In this document: positions 53,068-62,799 of the stretch, piece by piece
Position numbering within the stretch: position 1 is the stretch's first letter
Layout of the letters: every line of letters begins with the position of its first letter
Assembly (NCBI RefSeq): GCF_000384215.1
Contig: NZ_KB913032.1
Location: 2,621,665-2,685,664, forward strand
Direction: 5' to 3'
Source of the DNA: Amycolatopsis alba DSM 44262
GTDB taxonomy: Bacteria > Actinomycetota > Actinomycetes > Mycobacteriales > Pseudonocardiaceae
Length of the DNA stretch: 64,000 nucleotides
The notes under the pieces: generated by a model
The model's database searches: none
What the model saw: only the letters and a program-made list of their open reading frames with translations
What the model was told of the DNA's origin: nothing
Translations under genes and position numbers: made by a program

Positions 53068-54342
53068 CTAGTTTTCCTTGGTTGTTCGGACACCGAGCGT
53101 GACAGCCGGTCGCGGGGCGGAACGTCTTCTTGATTGCCGACGAGTGAGGAAACGCATCAGGGGCCCGGTGATGGCCGTGGTGACGACGGCGACCATGACG
53201 AGCATGGTGAAGCCCAGCTGGTTCACCAGTCCGTATTTCAGGCCGATGGTGGCGACGACGAGTTCGGTGACGCCGCGGCAGTTCATCAGCGTGCCGAGCT
53301 GGATCGCCTGGTCCCCCGGTAGCCCGGCGAGCCGGGCCGCGCCGCCCGCGCCGATGAACTTCGTGAGCTGTGCGACGGCGAGGATCCCGGCGAACAGGAG
53401 CCAGTGCGAGACGTTCGTGCCCAGCAGCCCGATCGATGTGCTCAGCCCGACCAGCGCGAAGAACAGCGGCAGCAGCACGACGAGGGTGAAGCCGCGCAGC
53501 TGTTCACTGATCCGCTCGACCAGCGGGCAGTCCCTCGGGACGGCGGTGCCGAACAGGAAGGCGCCGAGCAGCGCGTGCAGCCCGAGGATCTGGGTCATCA
53601 CGGCGAAGCCGAGCGCGCCCACGAGCAGCACGACGGTCATGACCTTCTCGGACTCGATCCGCGTGACCAGCGCGCTCAGCGCCCGCCGTACGACGAGTGA
53701 CGTGAAGATGACCAGCACCACGGCCAGGATCGCCGTCGTGGCGGGGCTTCCGCTGCCGTGGACCCCGGTGCCCACCAGGATCAGGGTGAGCGTGAGCCAG
53801 GCGACGCCGTCCCCGATCGCCGCGCTGGTGATCGACAGCGCGGCGAGCCCGGTCCGTTCCATCTTGAGGTCGACCAGGATCCGTGCCAGTACGGGCAACG
53901 CGGTGACGGCCATCGCCAGCGCGAAGAACAGGACGTAGCCCGTCGTCGGGGCACCCGCGCCCGCCAGCACGGATGACGCGGCGAAGGCGACCCCGATCCC
54001 GGCGGCGAACGGAAGCCCCATCCCGCCGAGCACCACCGCGCCGACCAGGGATTTCCGTTCGATGCGGTCGGTCCGCAGTTCGCAGCCGAGCAGGAACATG
54101 AACACGACCAGGCCCAGTTGCGCGACTTTGTCCAAACTGGACAGTACTTCGGGTGCGAAGAGCCAGGCGCCGCCCGAAGGCCAGATCAGGCCGAGCACCG
54201 AAGGGCCGAGCAGCAGCCCGCCGACGATCTCGCCGAGCACCGGCGGCTGCCCGAGTCTTCGCAGCACCTCCCCGCAGAAATGGCTGACCAGCAGGATCGC
54301 GCCGACGGCGAGCAGGAACCGGGTGATCGGTTCGATGGCCAT
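53068..54342 (-). CDS. Cation/proton antiporter (CPA2 family)
   Basis: A 424-residue Na+/H+ exchanger-like membrane protein with about 12 hydrophobic segments. GQPPVLGEIVGGLLLGPSVL at the N-terminus and the later CRGVTELVVATIGLKYGL are CPA2/KefB-type signatures. Antiporters of this type recur in enediyne and other cytotoxic natural-product clusters, where a role in export or resistance is suspected. It lies 68 nt after the PKS stop, past a hairpin. Confidence 0.85.
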   Translation of the reverse strand: MAIEPITRFLLAVGAILLVSHFCGEVLRRLGQPPVLGEIVGGLLLGPSVLGLIWPSGGAWLFAPEVLSSLDKVAQLGLVVFMFLLGCELRTDRIERKSLVGAVVLGGMGLPFAAGIGVAFAASSVLAGAGAPTTGYVLFFALAMAVTALPVLARILVDLKMERTGLAALSITSAAIGDGVAWLTLTLILVGTGVHGSGSPATTAILAVVLVIFTSLVVRRALSALVTRIESEKVMTVVLLVGALGFAVMTQILGLHALLGAFLFGTAVPRDCPLVERISEQLRGFTLVVLLPLFFALVGLSTSIGLLGTNVSHWLLFAGILAVAQLTKFIGAGGAARLAGLPGDQAIQLGTLMNCRGVTELVVATIGLKYGLVNQLGFTMLVMVAVVTTAITGPLMRFLTRRQSRRRSAPRPAVTLGVRTTKEN

Positions 54343-54360
54343 GGGACACCTTTCTGACGC

Positions 54361-54401
54361 CGAAGGGCGCGGACGGCCATCGAGGCCGCCCACGCCCTTC
54401 G
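54361..54401 (-). terminator. Hairpin after the PKS gene
   Basis: CGAAGGGCGCGGACGGCC pairs with GGCCGCCCACGCCCTTCG over 18 positions with two mismatches. It may reduce read-through from the PKS into the antiporter gene. Confidence 0.6.
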
Positions 54402-54410
54402 GTTCGGGGA

Positions 54411-57400
54411 TCAGGCCGCTTCGGCCTGGTTTTCGTCGCCCGCCGCCAGTTCGGCGAGGCTGGTGTGGATGTGGTCGGACACCGCGGCCACGGTGGGCTT
54501 GGCCCACAGGATGGTCGGCGGGAGGTCCAGTCCGTAGCGCCGCTGCAGCCGCACCCGCAGCGCCACCGTCATCACCGAGTCGACGCCGAGTTCGACCAGC
54601 GGCCGCTTCAGCTCGATGTCACCGGCCTCCAGGTTCAGCTCCGCCGCCACCTGCTCGCGGACGTCGCCGGTGACCTTCTCGCGGGTCTCCTCTTCGGACA
54701 GATTCGCGAAGTCGACGGTGAACCCGTTGCCCGCGTTGGCCTCGGCGTTCTCGTCGACCACCGTGAGCTCGCGGAACATCGGCAGCTTCCGCTGGTGCGG
54801 CGGGGTCGGCAGGACCCGCAGCACCGCCTGGTAGTCGGAGGCGAACCGGTCGCCGAACGCCCACGCCCGGAACGCCTCCGAAGCGGAAACGGCTTCCAGG
54901 CCACGGGAGTTCGCTTCCAGCATGGTCGTCGCGATGTCCTGCGACAGACCGACACCGCGCCACGCCGTCCAGCCGAGGCTGATGGTGTCGTTGGTACCGC
55001 CGGAGTTGCGGTGCGTGGCCAGCGCGTCGAGGAACGAGTTGGCCGCCGCGTAGCTCGCCTGCCCGGAGAGACGGGCGAACTGGCCGCACGAGGAGAACAG
55101 GACGAAGAAGTCGAGCGACCCCGCCGGGAAGAGCCGGTGCAGCACCAGCGCCCCGCCCACCTTCGGCGCGAACACGTCGCGCAGCCCGTCCTGGTCGACC
55201 TTGTCCACCAGCGCGTCGTTGACCACACCGGCGGCGTGGATGACGCCGGTGACCGGCGGCAGTCCCAGCGCGCCCGGCGCGAGCGCCTCGGCGACGGCGT
55301 CCTCGTCGGTGATGTCCAGCGCCAGCACGCCGACCGTGACACCGAGCGCTTCGAGCCCGAGGACACTGTCGATCTGGTGCCGCACGTCCGGGTCGGTCAC
55401 CGAAGCCCAGTCCGCGCGCGGCGGCAGGCCACGGCGGCCTGCCAGCAGCAGGCGGCGGGCGCCGCGGTCGACCAGCCAGCGGGCGACCTCCAGCCCGAGC
55501 CCGCCGAGACCGCCAGTGATCAGCACCGTGCCCGAGGGCGAGCAGTGCAGCGGGGAACCGTCGGCGCTGCGGGTGATCTGGTTCAACCGGGCCACTTCCG
55601 CGCCCCCGCCGGTCAGCGAGATGACGTCCTCGTCACCGGCCGGGCCGCGGAAGATCTCGAGCAGCCGAGAGCCGAGGTCCGGCGCCGTGCAGTGCTCGAC
55701 GTCGATCGTGCCGCCCCACAGTTCCGGGTGCTCGCCGGCGATGATGCGGCCGACACCCCACAACGGGCCGTGCGCGACCGAACGTTCGTCGGTGCCCTGC
55801 CGGACGCCGCTGGTGATCGCCCAGATCCGCTGGGTCGCGACCTTGCCCTTCGACGTCGCCTGCAGTTCCGCGATGCGCTGCGCGGTGCGGATGAGCGACC
55901 AGGTGGTGCGTTCGGTCGAGTCCTCCAGCCGCTCGCCTTCCGCCGCCCGCGAAGGCGCGACGACGACCGCGCCGGGGTTCGCGAACATCTCGGCGGTGAG
56001 GTCGAGCGGTTCGCCGTCGATCGCCACCTCGACCGCGGTGGCGCTGACCCCCGCCGCGGTGAACTGCTCCACCAGCGTGCCGGTGGTGGCGGGCGGGCCG
56101 ACGACGACGATCTGGTCGAGGTCCGAGGCCAGCGTGGCCTCGGGCAGCTCGTGCCAGGTGACCTCGTGCACCAGGTCACGCGGCAGGACCGCGGTGCCGA
56201 GGTGCTCGACCGCCGCGAACTTCAGGCCGATGACCTCGCTGATGATGTCGCCGTCTTCGTTGGCGACCAGCACGTCGACGGTGTCCTCCGGCGACTTCGG
56301 CGAACGCGTGGCGTGCACGATGATCCGCGCGGGCGGCTCACCCTTCCACGCGACCTTCTCGATGCCACGCGACATCCACAGCACGGTGGCGTGGCCGGGC
56401 GAGACCACCATCGCGCTGATCGTGAGCGCGGCGTCGATCACGTGCGCCCAGCTGGTGGCCAGCTTCGCGGGCGGCGCGACGCAGTCCATCAGCGCGAGCT
56501 GCTCGACGTCGTCGTAGTAGAGCTCGCTCATGTCCCACGGGAACGCGTAGCCCTCCACACCCATACGGCCGAACATCTCGTCGGCCTTGGTGAGCGACCC
56601 GCTGGGCAGGCGGTCGCGGATCGTGGCGAAGTCGATCCGGCCCTCCGGTGCCTTGGCGCCCGTGTCGATAGTGGCGGTGGTGTGCGTGATCCACTCGTCG
56701 CTGTCGGCGCTGGTCTCGTCCGCGATCCGGGTGGCCAGCGCGAGCGACCGGCCCTCCTTGACGATCTGGACGATCCGGGCGGGCTGCACGGCGAGCGGGG
56801 TGCGCAGCACGATGTCGGTCAGCGCGGGCGCGACCTCTTCCTCCGCCGCGAGGGCGAAGGTGTTGATGATCGACGCCGCCGGGGTGACCTCGACCCCGAC
56901 CAGGCCGTGGCTCTGCGGGTACGGACGGCTGTCCATGTCGAGCCGCGTCTGCCAGACCTGCCGCGACGGCGCGCCGGACACGGTCATCCGGCCGCCGAGG
57001 AGACTGTGGCTCTCCGGGTCGTGCCCGCTGCCGAGGCCGGCGTCGGCGCCGGTCTCCGGGAAGATCCAATACGGCTTGTGCTGCCACGCCGCGGCCGGGA
57101 TGCCCAGCAGGTCACCGTCGGCGAAGTCGCGCGTCCAGTCGATCTCGACGCCCTGGACGTGCAGTTTGGCGAGGTTGTGCAGCAGCGTGCCGACCTCGTC
57201 GGTGTTGCGGCGCAAGGTGGCGCAGCCCGCCAGGTCGTCGATGCCGAGGCTCTCGGCGGTCTCGATGATGGAGTGCGAGACGACCGGATGCGACGAGATC
57301 TCGACGAACACGCGGTGCCCGTCGGAGAACGCGGCCTCGACGGCTTCGGCGAAGCGGACCGGGTTGCGCAGGTTGCCCGCCCAGTAGTCGCCGTCGCGGG

Positions 57401-59702
57401 CCACGTCGGAACGCGGGTCGGTCAGCGCGGTGCTGTAGAGACTGACCGACGGCGTGCGCGGGTTGAGCTGCCGGGCCGCGGCCGCGACCTCTTCCAGCAC
57501 CGCGTCCACATGCGTGCTGTGGAACGCGATGTCGGTGTCGACGACCCGCATGTCGATGCCCTCTTCACGCCACTGCGTGACGAGTTCCGCGATCGCGGCC
57601 TTGTCGCCGGAGACGACTGTCGACGTCGGGCTCGCGGAGATGGCGGCGACGACGTCGGCACGGTCACCCAGCTTGGCCTGGACCTCGGTGAACGACAGGC
57701 TCGCCAGCACCATTCCGCCGTCGCCCTCCAGCCGCTGCAACGCGGCCGCGCGGCGGCAGGCGAAGCGGGCGGCTTCGAGGATGTCGAGCGAACCGGCGGC
57801 CACCGCGGCGGCGATCTCGCCGACGGAGTGCCCGATGATCGCGCCCGGCTCGACACCGCGGCTGCGCCACACCCCGGCCAGGCCGACCTGCATGGCGAAG
57901 GTCAGCGCCTGGACGTGCGCGGCGGTCCACGGGCCGCCGTCGAGGATCGCCTCGCGGGGCGTCCAGCCCAGTTCCTCGCGGTAGACGCCTGCCAGCGAGT
58001 CGATCGTGGCGGCGAATCCGGCGTGCTCGGCGAGCATTTGGCGGCCCATGCCGGACCACTGCGAACCGTGCCCGGAGAAGACCCAGACCGCGCCGTCGCT
58101 CTGCTGTCCCGCGCGGGCGATCAGGATGCCGGACGCGGGTTCGTCGACGGCGAGGGCGCGGAGCCGCTCGGCCAGCTGCTCGGTGGAGGCGGCGATGACG
58201 GTGCCGCGCTGCGGAAGGTGCGAACGGCGCCGCGCGAGCGTGTACCCGATGGAGCCGAGCGACGCGCCGGGGTTGGCGTCGATCCAGTCCGCGACGGAAC
58301 CGGCCAGCGCGCGCAGGCCCGCTTCCGACATCGCGGAGATCGGGAAGACCTTACGCGTGCCGTCGCTGGTTCCCTTGTCCCGCTTGAGTTCCGGCTGCGC
58401 AGGGCCCTCTTCGAGGACGACGTGGGCGATGGTGCCGCCGACGCCGTAGCTGGACACACCGGCACGGCGGGTGTTCTCGCCGGCGGGCCACGGGGTGGTC
58501 TCGCCGACCAGCTTCAGGCCCGAAGACGGGTCGGAGATCGCGTCGTTCGGCTCGGTGTGCAGGCTCGGCGGGATCTGCTCGTTGCGCAGCGCCAGCACGG
58601 TCTTGATCACGCCGGTGATCCCGGAACCGCCCTCGACGTGCCCGATGTTCGGCTTCACCGAACCGACCAGGCACGGGTTCTCCGTCGACCGCACCGAACC
58701 GATGACGGCGGCGAGCGCCTCGACCTCTTCACCGTCGCCGGTCGGGGTTCCGGTGCCGTGCGCCTCGACGTAGTCCACAGTGGACGGGTCGACGCCCGCG
58801 CGCTCGTAGACCTCGCGGAGCATGTGGGCCTGCGCCTCGGCGTTCGGCGCCATCATGCCCTCGGACCGGCCGTCCTGGAAGACGCCGCTGCCGCGGATCA
58901 CGGCCTGGATCGGGTCGCCGTCGCGGACCGCGTCCGAAAGCAGCTTCAGCACGATGACGCCGGCGCCCTCGCCGCGGCCGTAGCCGTCGGCGTTCTTGTC
59001 GAACGCCTTGCTGGTGCCGTCCGGCGACATCGCGCCCGCGCCCTCCAGCGCGACGTTCAGCGCCGGGGTGGCCATGATGTTGACGCCGCCGACGAGCGCG
59101 ATCGACGTCTCACCGGTGCGCAGGCTCTGCGCCGCGATGTGCAGCGCCGTCAGCGAACCGGCGCAGGCGGTGTCAACGGCCATGCTCGGGCCGCGGACGT
59201 CGAGGAAGTACGAAACGCGGTTCGCGATCCCGTAGAACGTCGTGCCGTTGACCGCGTACGCGCCGGTGAGGGGGATGTCCTCCAGCAGGCGGCGGCCGTA
59301 GTCGTTCGAGTTGGCGGCGACGAACACCCCGGCGTCGGAGTTGCGCAGCGACAGCGGCGGGACCCCCGCGTCCGCCAGCGCCTCCCAGGCCAGTTCGAGG
59401 ATGAACCGCTGCTGCGGGTCGAGGAAGTCCGCCTCACGCGGGGAAATGCCGAAGAAGTCGGCGTCGAATCCCTCGATGTCGTCGAGGAAGGAGCCGCGGA
59501 TCGTGGTCCCCCTCAGGATCGCGGTCGCCTGCGGGCTGCTCGCCGCGTAGGACTTCCATCGCTTCTCGGGCATGTCGCTGACGGTGCTCTTACCATCGGC
59601 GAGGAACTCCCAGAACTTCTCCGGAGAGTCGAGGTCGGGAGCGAACCTGCAACTCATACCGATGATCGCAATGGCTTCGTCGGGTGCTTTGTACTCGCTC
59701 AA
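54411..59702 (-). CDS. Iterative type I PKS, 6-methylsalicylate synthase type (KS-AT-DH-KR-ACP)
   Basis: A 1,763-residue single-module [13 protein letters not shown] (Cys180), HGTGTPTGD and [18 protein letters not shown] (Ser near 626), with AFHS, which indicates malonyl specificity. [12 protein letters not shown] near 932 keeps the HxxxGxxxxP motif. KR: GGLGGLG near 1396 and Tyr near 1551. ACP: GVDSVMT, Ser near 1709. There is no thioesterase. Order and length match bacterial aromatic-acid synthases of enediyne clusters (NcsB naphthoate, MdpB salicylate). The product should be a partially reduced aromatic acid: 6-methylsalicylate or a naphthoate. It is not the enediyne core PKS, which has a different domain order with a PPTase. 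TTG 59702 is the proposed start; it follows a GAGGAGCGAGG stretch. Confidence 0.9.
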   Translation of the reverse strand: MSEYKAPDEAIAIIGMSCRFAPDLDSPEKFWEFLADGKSTVSDMPEKRWKSYAASSPQATAILRGTTIRGSFLDDIEGFDADFFGISPREADFLDPQQRFILELAWEALADAGVPPLSLRNSDAGVFVAANSNDYGRRLLEDIPLTGAYAVNGTTFYGIANRVSYFLDVRGPSMAVDTACAGSLTALHIAAQSLRTGETSIALVGGVNIMATPALNVALEGAGAMSPDGTSKAFDKNADGYGRGEGAGVIVLKLLSDAVRDGDPIQAVIRGSGVFQDGRSEGMMAPNAEAQAHMLREVYERAGVDPSTVDYVEAHGTGTPTGDGEEVEALAAVIGSVRSTENPCLVGSVKPNIGHVEGGSGITGVIKTVLALRNEQIPPSLHTEPNDAISDPSSGLKLVGETTPWPAGENTRRAGVSSYGVGGTIAHVVLEEGPAQPELKRDKGTSDGTRKVFPISAMSEAGLRALAGSVADWIDANPGASLGSIGYTLARRRSHLPQRGTVIAASTEQLAERLRALAVDEPASGILIARAGQQSDGAVWVFSGHGSQWSGMGRQMLAEHAGFAATIDSLAGVYREELGWTPREAILDGGPWTAAHVQALTFAMQVGLAGVWRSRGVEPGAIIGHSVGEIAAAVAAGSLDILEAARFACRRAAALQRLEGDGGMVLASLSFTEVQAKLGDRADVVAAISASPTSTVVSGDKAAIAELVTQWREEGIDMRVVDTDIAFHSTHVDAVLEEVAAAARQLNPRTPSVSLYSTALTDPRSDVARDGDYWAGNLRNPVRFAEAVEAAFSDGHRVFVEISSHPVVSHSIIETAESLGIDDLAGCATLRRNTDEVGTLLHNLAKLHVQGVEIDWTRDFADGDLLGIPAAAWQHKPYWIFPETGADAGLGSGHDPESHSLLGGRMTVSGAPSRQVWQTRLDMDSRPYPQSHGLVGVEVTPAASIINTFALAAEEEVAPALTDIVLRTPLAVQPARIVQIVKEGRSLALATRIADETSADSDEWITHTTATIDTGAKAPEGRIDFATIRDRLPSGSLTKADEMFGRMGVEGYAFPWDMSELYYDDVEQLALMDCVAPPAKLATSWAHVIDAALTISAMVVSPGHATVLWMSRGIEKVAWKGEPPARIIVHATRSPKSPEDTVDVLVANEDGDIISEVIGLKFAAVEHLGTAVLPRDLVHEVTWHELPEATLASDLDQIVVVGPPATTGTLVEQFTAAGVSATAVEVAIDGEPLDLTAEMFANPGAVVVAPSRAAEGERLEDSTERTTWSLIRTAQRIAELQATSKGKVATQRIWAITSGVRQGTDERSVAHGPLWGVGRIIAGEHPELWGGTIDVEHCTAPDLGSRLLEIFRGPAGDEDVISLTGGGAEVARLNQITRSADGSPLHCSPSGTVLITGGLGGLGLEVARWLVDRGARRLLLAGRRGLPPRADWASVTDPDVRHQIDSVLGLEALGVTVGVLALDITDEDAVAEALAPGALGLPPVTGVIHAAGVVNDALVDKVDQDGLRDVFAPKVGGALVLHRLFPAGSLDFFVLFSSCGQFARLSGQASYAAANSFLDALATHRNSGGTNDTISLGWTAWRGVGLSQDIATTMLEANSRGLEAVSASEAFRAWAFGDRFASDYQAVLRVLPTPPHQRKLPMFRELTVVDENAEANAGNGFTVDFANLSEEETREKVTGDVREQVAAELNLEAGDIELKRPLVELGVDSVMTVALRVRLQRRYGLDLPPTILWAKPTVAAVSDHIHTSLAELAAGDENQAEAA

Positions 59703-59771
59703 GTCCTCGCTCCTCGAAATAGGTCGCCCGACCGGAGACAACACAAAATTCCGGCGCCTCGTTGTACGGAC

Positions 59772-59813
59772 AGCGTCTGCCCTGGCGTGTGACTCCGGCA
59801 TCTCCTCGACTGC
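59772..59813 (-). promoter_or_regulatory. Candidate cluster promoter box for the PKS operon
   Basis: On the minus strand GCAGTCGAGGAGATG (59813-59799) then 21 nt and GACGCT (59777-59772). The box is a good match, the -10 a poor one. Confidence 0.38.
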
Positions 59814-59850
59814 TTGCGCGCGATCCTCGAGCGATCTTCGAGTGTGCGGC

Positions 59851-59891
59851 GCAAGGTTCGAGACGCCCGGCGCGCGACGCGCCTTTAGTGT
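59851..59891 (+). promoter_or_regulatory. Cluster promoter box for the aryl-AMP ligase gene
   Basis: GCAAGGTTCGAGACG (59851-59865), 20-nt spacer, TAGTGT (59886-59891), 29 nt before the ATG at 59921. The centre of the box deviates from the consensus but the spacing is exact. Confidence 0.52.
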
Positions 59892-59920
59892 CCGATCGGG
59901 ACCCACATCGAGGAGGAGCC

Positions 59921-61567
59921 ATGCCGGGATCAGCCGGGCGGTCGACCGGGTCGGGGGTCGTGCCGTGGCCGCGCGCCGACGCGGACCGCTATTTCGCCGA
60001 GGGCTATTGGGAAGGCCGGTCGCTGGGGACACAGCTGGCCGAGACCGCGCGCAAATACCCGGACGAGGTCTGCCTCGTCGACGGGGACGTGCGGATGACG
60101 TTCGGGGAACTGCTGGCCAAGGCCGACGGCGCGGCGATCCGGATGAGCGCGCTCGGTGTCGGCGGCGACGACCGCGTCGTCATCCAGCTGCCGAACTGCT
60201 GGGAGTTCGTCGTCACCACGTTCGCCTGCCTGCGGCTCGGTGCCGTCCCGGTGTGGACGATGCCGCAGTTCCGCGAGCACGAGATCGGCGGGATTCTCGC
60301 GAACGCCGAGGCGAACGCGATCGTCGTGCCGGATGTCCACAAAGGATTCGACCATCAGGCGCTGGCCCGTGAAGTGCTGCCGGACGGGCTCGTGCTCGTG
60401 GTCGGCGAGGACGTCGCCCCCGGCAACATCGACCTGCGCGGGCTGTTCGTCGCGGACGAGCCAGCCGAGGTCACCCAGTCGCTCGACGCCGCCGCGCCGA
60501 ACGGCGACTCCGTCGCGACCTTCCTGCTTTCGGGCGGGACGACGGGACTGCCGAAGCTGATCCCGCGCAGCGGCAACGACCTGACGTACATGATCAAGAC
60601 GGCGTCGGAGATCTGCCGGTTCGGGCCGGACACGGCGTATCTGGTGGTGCTGCCGCTGGGACACGGGTTCGCGAACACCGGACCGGGGATCCTGGGCGCA
60701 CTGCTGTCCGGCGGCCGGGTCGTCATCGCGCCGTCACCCGCGCCACAGCAGGCGCTGCCGCTGATCGAGAGCGAGCGGATCACCGCGACCTCCGCGGTGC
60801 CGGCGATCCTGCACCGGTGGATCGAGTACCTGGACACCGATCCGGGAATCGATCTGTCCACTTTGGAGATGATCCAGATCGGCGCGGCCAAACTCGATCC
60901 TTCGCTGGCCGCTCAGGTGCGACCGAAGCTCGGGTGCACACTGCAGCAGGTTTTCGGGATGGGCGAAGGACTTCTGTGCCTGACGCGGCTCGACGACCCG
61001 GACGGGCTCGTGCTGCACACCCAGGGCAAGCCGATCTCACCGCACGACGAGATCCGCTTGGTCGACGAGGAAGGCGCGCCGGTTCCGCCGGGCGAGCCGG
61101 GGATCCTGCTGGTGAAGGGCCCGTACACGACGCGTGGCTACTATCGTTCTCCTGAGCTGAACGCGCGGTCGTTCGTCGACGGCTGGTACAACACCGGCGA
61201 CATCGTCCGCGTGACCCCCGAGGGCTATCTGGTGGTTTCCGGCCGGGAGAAGGACGTCATCAACCGGGGCGGCGAGAAGATCAACGCCGAGGAAATCGAG
61301 ACCTTCGCCCTTGAGGTGGACGGTGTCGACCACGCGGCGGCGGTCGCGATGCCGGACCCGGAACTCGGCGAGACCGTCTGCCTCTACGTCGTCGCCACCG
61401 GCCCTGTGACACTGCAAGACGTCCACTCGCTGATGCTCGCCGCAGGTGCGGCCCGATTCAAGCTTCCGGAACGCCTAGTAGTCGTCGATGCCCTGCCCGC
61501 CACCGGAATCGGCAAGGTGGACAAGAAAGCTCTGCGGGCCGACATCGCGTCACGCCTGGCCGCCTGA
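59921..61567 (+). CDS. Aryl acid-AMP/CoA ligase (DhbE/NcsB2-like)
   Basis: A 548-residue member of the ANL family. The ATP-binding loop is [18 protein letters not shown] near residue 203; later motifs are [22 protein letters not shown] and the hinge [20 protein letters not shown]. It resembles 2,3-dihydroxybenzoate-AMP ligases, and NcsB2/MdpB2 in enediyne clusters activate the aromatic acid as a CoA ester. It lies opposite the PKS and beside the O-methyltransferase, so activation of the PKS-derived acid is the natural role. ATG 59921 follows AGGAGGAG. Confidence 0.9.
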   Translation: MPGSAGRSTGSGVVPWPRADADRYFAEGYWEGRSLGTQLAETARKYPDEVCLVDGDVRMTFGELLAKADGAAIRMSALGVGGDDRVVIQLPNCWEFVVTTFACLRLGAVPVWTMPQFREHEIGGILANAEANAIVVPDVHKGFDHQALAREVLPDGLVLVVGEDVAPGNIDLRGLFVADEPAEVTQSLDAAAPNGDSVATFLLSGGTTGLPKLIPRSGNDLTYMIKTASEICRFGPDTAYLVVLPLGHGFANTGPGILGALLSGGRVVIAPSPAPQQALPLIESERITATSAVPAILHRWIEYLDTDPGIDLSTLEMIQIGAAKLDPSLAAQVRPKLGCTLQQVFGMGEGLLCLTRLDDPDGLVLHTQGKPISPHDEIRLVDEEGAPVPPGEPGILLVKGPYTTRGYYRSPELNARSFVDGWYNTGDIVRVTPEGYLVVSGREKDVINRGGEKINAEEIETFALEVDGVDHAAAVAMPDPELGETVCLYVVATGPVTLQDVHSLMLAAGAARFKLPERLVVVDALPATGIGKVDKKALRADIASRLAA

Positions 61568-61571
61568 AAGT

Positions 61572-61622
61572 CCGTGAAGGCCTCCTTCCCTACCCTCAAG
61601 GTAGTGAAGGAGGCCTTCACGG
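61572..61622. repeat. REP-like palindrome, copy 4
   Basis: CCGTGAAGGCCTCCTTCCCTACC and its near complement, with one change (GTAGTGAAGG instead of GTAGGGAAGG). It lies between the convergent ligase and O-methyltransferase genes and can terminate both. Confidence 0.82.
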
Positions 61623-61628
61623 AACGCG

Positions 61629-62642
61629 CTAAGCCTTGACCAATTCCACAATGGACATATACGACTTCTGGCCGACCTTGTGCGTCCCGCGCACCTTGAG
61701 CCCGGCCATCCGCGCCAGCTCCGCCAGCTCGGAGAGACCGCGTTCCTTACCGCCGTTGTAGATGAGCATGCGCAGGTCCATACCGGTGTTCGGGGTCTCG
61801 CCGTCGGAACCGATCGCCTCGACGAGCAGGACGACACCGTCGTCCCCGGCCGCCTCCGCGCAGCGCTTCAGGATCTGGACCGACGGCCCGTCGTCCCAGT
61901 CGTGGATGATCGCCGAGAGCACGTACGCGTCCGCGCCGTCGGGCAACGGGTCGAAGAAGCTTCCCGACACGACGTCGACCCGCTCGCCTAGCCCGTTCCC
62001 GGCGAATCTCTCGCGCGCGTTCGCCGACGGCCCCGGCAGGTCCACCAGCGTGCCGCGCAACCCGGAATGCTTGGTGAGCAACGCTTCCAGGAGCGCGCCG
62101 CTACCGCCCGCGACGTCGACGACGTGTCCGAGATCCGCCCAGTCGTAGGCGTCGACGATGCCCGAGTTGTCCAGCGCGATGTGATGCCCCATCAGCGCGT
62201 CGAAGGACGCCGAGAGTTCCGCGTCGCCGCTGAGATCGTCCCAGAACGGGACGCCGTGGCGCACCGAATAGGACTCCTCGCCGGTCTTCACCGCGTGGGC
62301 GAGGTCGACGAAACTCAGGTCCCCCTTGCCGATGGCGCCGTTCATGTCCAGCCACTTCCGTTTGCTGCGCGGGTGACCGTCACGGAGCTGCGCACCGACC
62401 TCGGTCACCGCGTAGGCGCCCGTGTGGTCCCTGGTGAACAAGCCGACGGTGACCAGGTGCAGCAGCAAGCGGTCCAGCGCCCCCGCGTGCGTGCCGGTGA
62501 CCGCGGCGAGCTGGGCCGGGGTCCGCGCCCCCGCCGCGATGTGATCGGCGACCCGCAAGGTGGCCGCCACCCGGACCGCCATCGGTGTCGCCAGATCCGC
62601 CAACGCCCTCAGCCCGAGCCGTCCCGCGTCGTCGACCGACAT
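61629..62642 (-). CDS. SAM-dependent O-methyltransferase (NcsB1-like)
   Basis: A 337-residue plant-type O-methyltransferase with an N-terminal winged-helix dimerisation domain (RVADHIAAGARTPAQLAAVT). The SAM motif is VVDVAGGSGALLEALL near residue 170; the catalytic His is in SAIIHDWDDGPS. NcsB1 methylates the hydroxynaphthoate of neocarzinostatin, and this gene sits beside the acid ligase and PKS, so the aromatic acid hydroxyl is the likely substrate. Confidence 0.9.
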   Translation of the reverse strand: MSVDDAGRLGLRALADLATPMAVRVAATLRVADHIAAGARTPAQLAAVTGTHAGALDRLLLHLVTVGLFTRDHTGAYAVTEVGAQLRDGHPRSKRKWLDMNGAIGKGDLSFVDLAHAVKTGEESYSVRHGVPFWDDLSGDAELSASFDALMGHHIALDNSGIVDAYDWADLGHVVDVAGGSGALLEALLTKHSGLRGTLVDLPGPSANARERFAGNGLGERVDVVSGSFFDPLPDGADAYVLSAIIHDWDDGPSVQILKRCAEAAGDDGVVLLVEAIGSDGETPNTGMDLRMLIYNGGKERGLSELAELARMAGLKVRGTHKVGQKSYMSIVELVKA

Positions 62643-62666
62643 TTGTGCTCCCTTCGCCCTTCGGTC

Positions 62667-62708
62667 AGGCTAGGGGCGAGACGCGCGCCGGGGCTTATCC
62701 ACGACTGC
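62667..62708 (-). promoter_or_regulatory. Cluster promoter box for the O-methyltransferase gene
   Basis: On the minus strand GCAGTCGTGGATAAG (62708-62694), 21-nt spacer, TAGCCT (62672-62667), 24 nt before the ATG. Confidence 0.5.
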
Positions 62709-62710
62709 TC

Positions 62711-62752
62711 GCAATCGGGGAGAGGCCAGCCACCGCAGGTGACCTTTAACGT
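62711..62752 (+). promoter_or_regulatory. Cluster promoter box for the FAD oxidase gene
   Basis: GCAATCGGGGAGAGG (62711-62725), 21-nt spacer, TAACGT (62747-62752), 47 nt before the GTG at 62800. It lies back to back with the O-methyltransferase box. Confidence 0.52.
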
Positions 62753-62799
62753 CGTTGTCCGAGGAGAAGGCAGTTCCCCGGACCCGGAGGTCGCATCCC

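Noticed and set aside
54411..59702. The iterative PKS as the enediyne core PKS.
   Set aside because: The ACP is at the C-terminus after KR, DH lies before KR, and there is no C-terminal PPTase domain; this is the aromatic-acid synthase order.
54465..59792. A 1,775-codon open frame on the plus strand opposite the PKS.
   Set aside because: It is the antisense shadow of the PKS gene; its translation is rich in Arg/Gly/Asp without domains, whereas the minus strand carries all PKS motifs in order.
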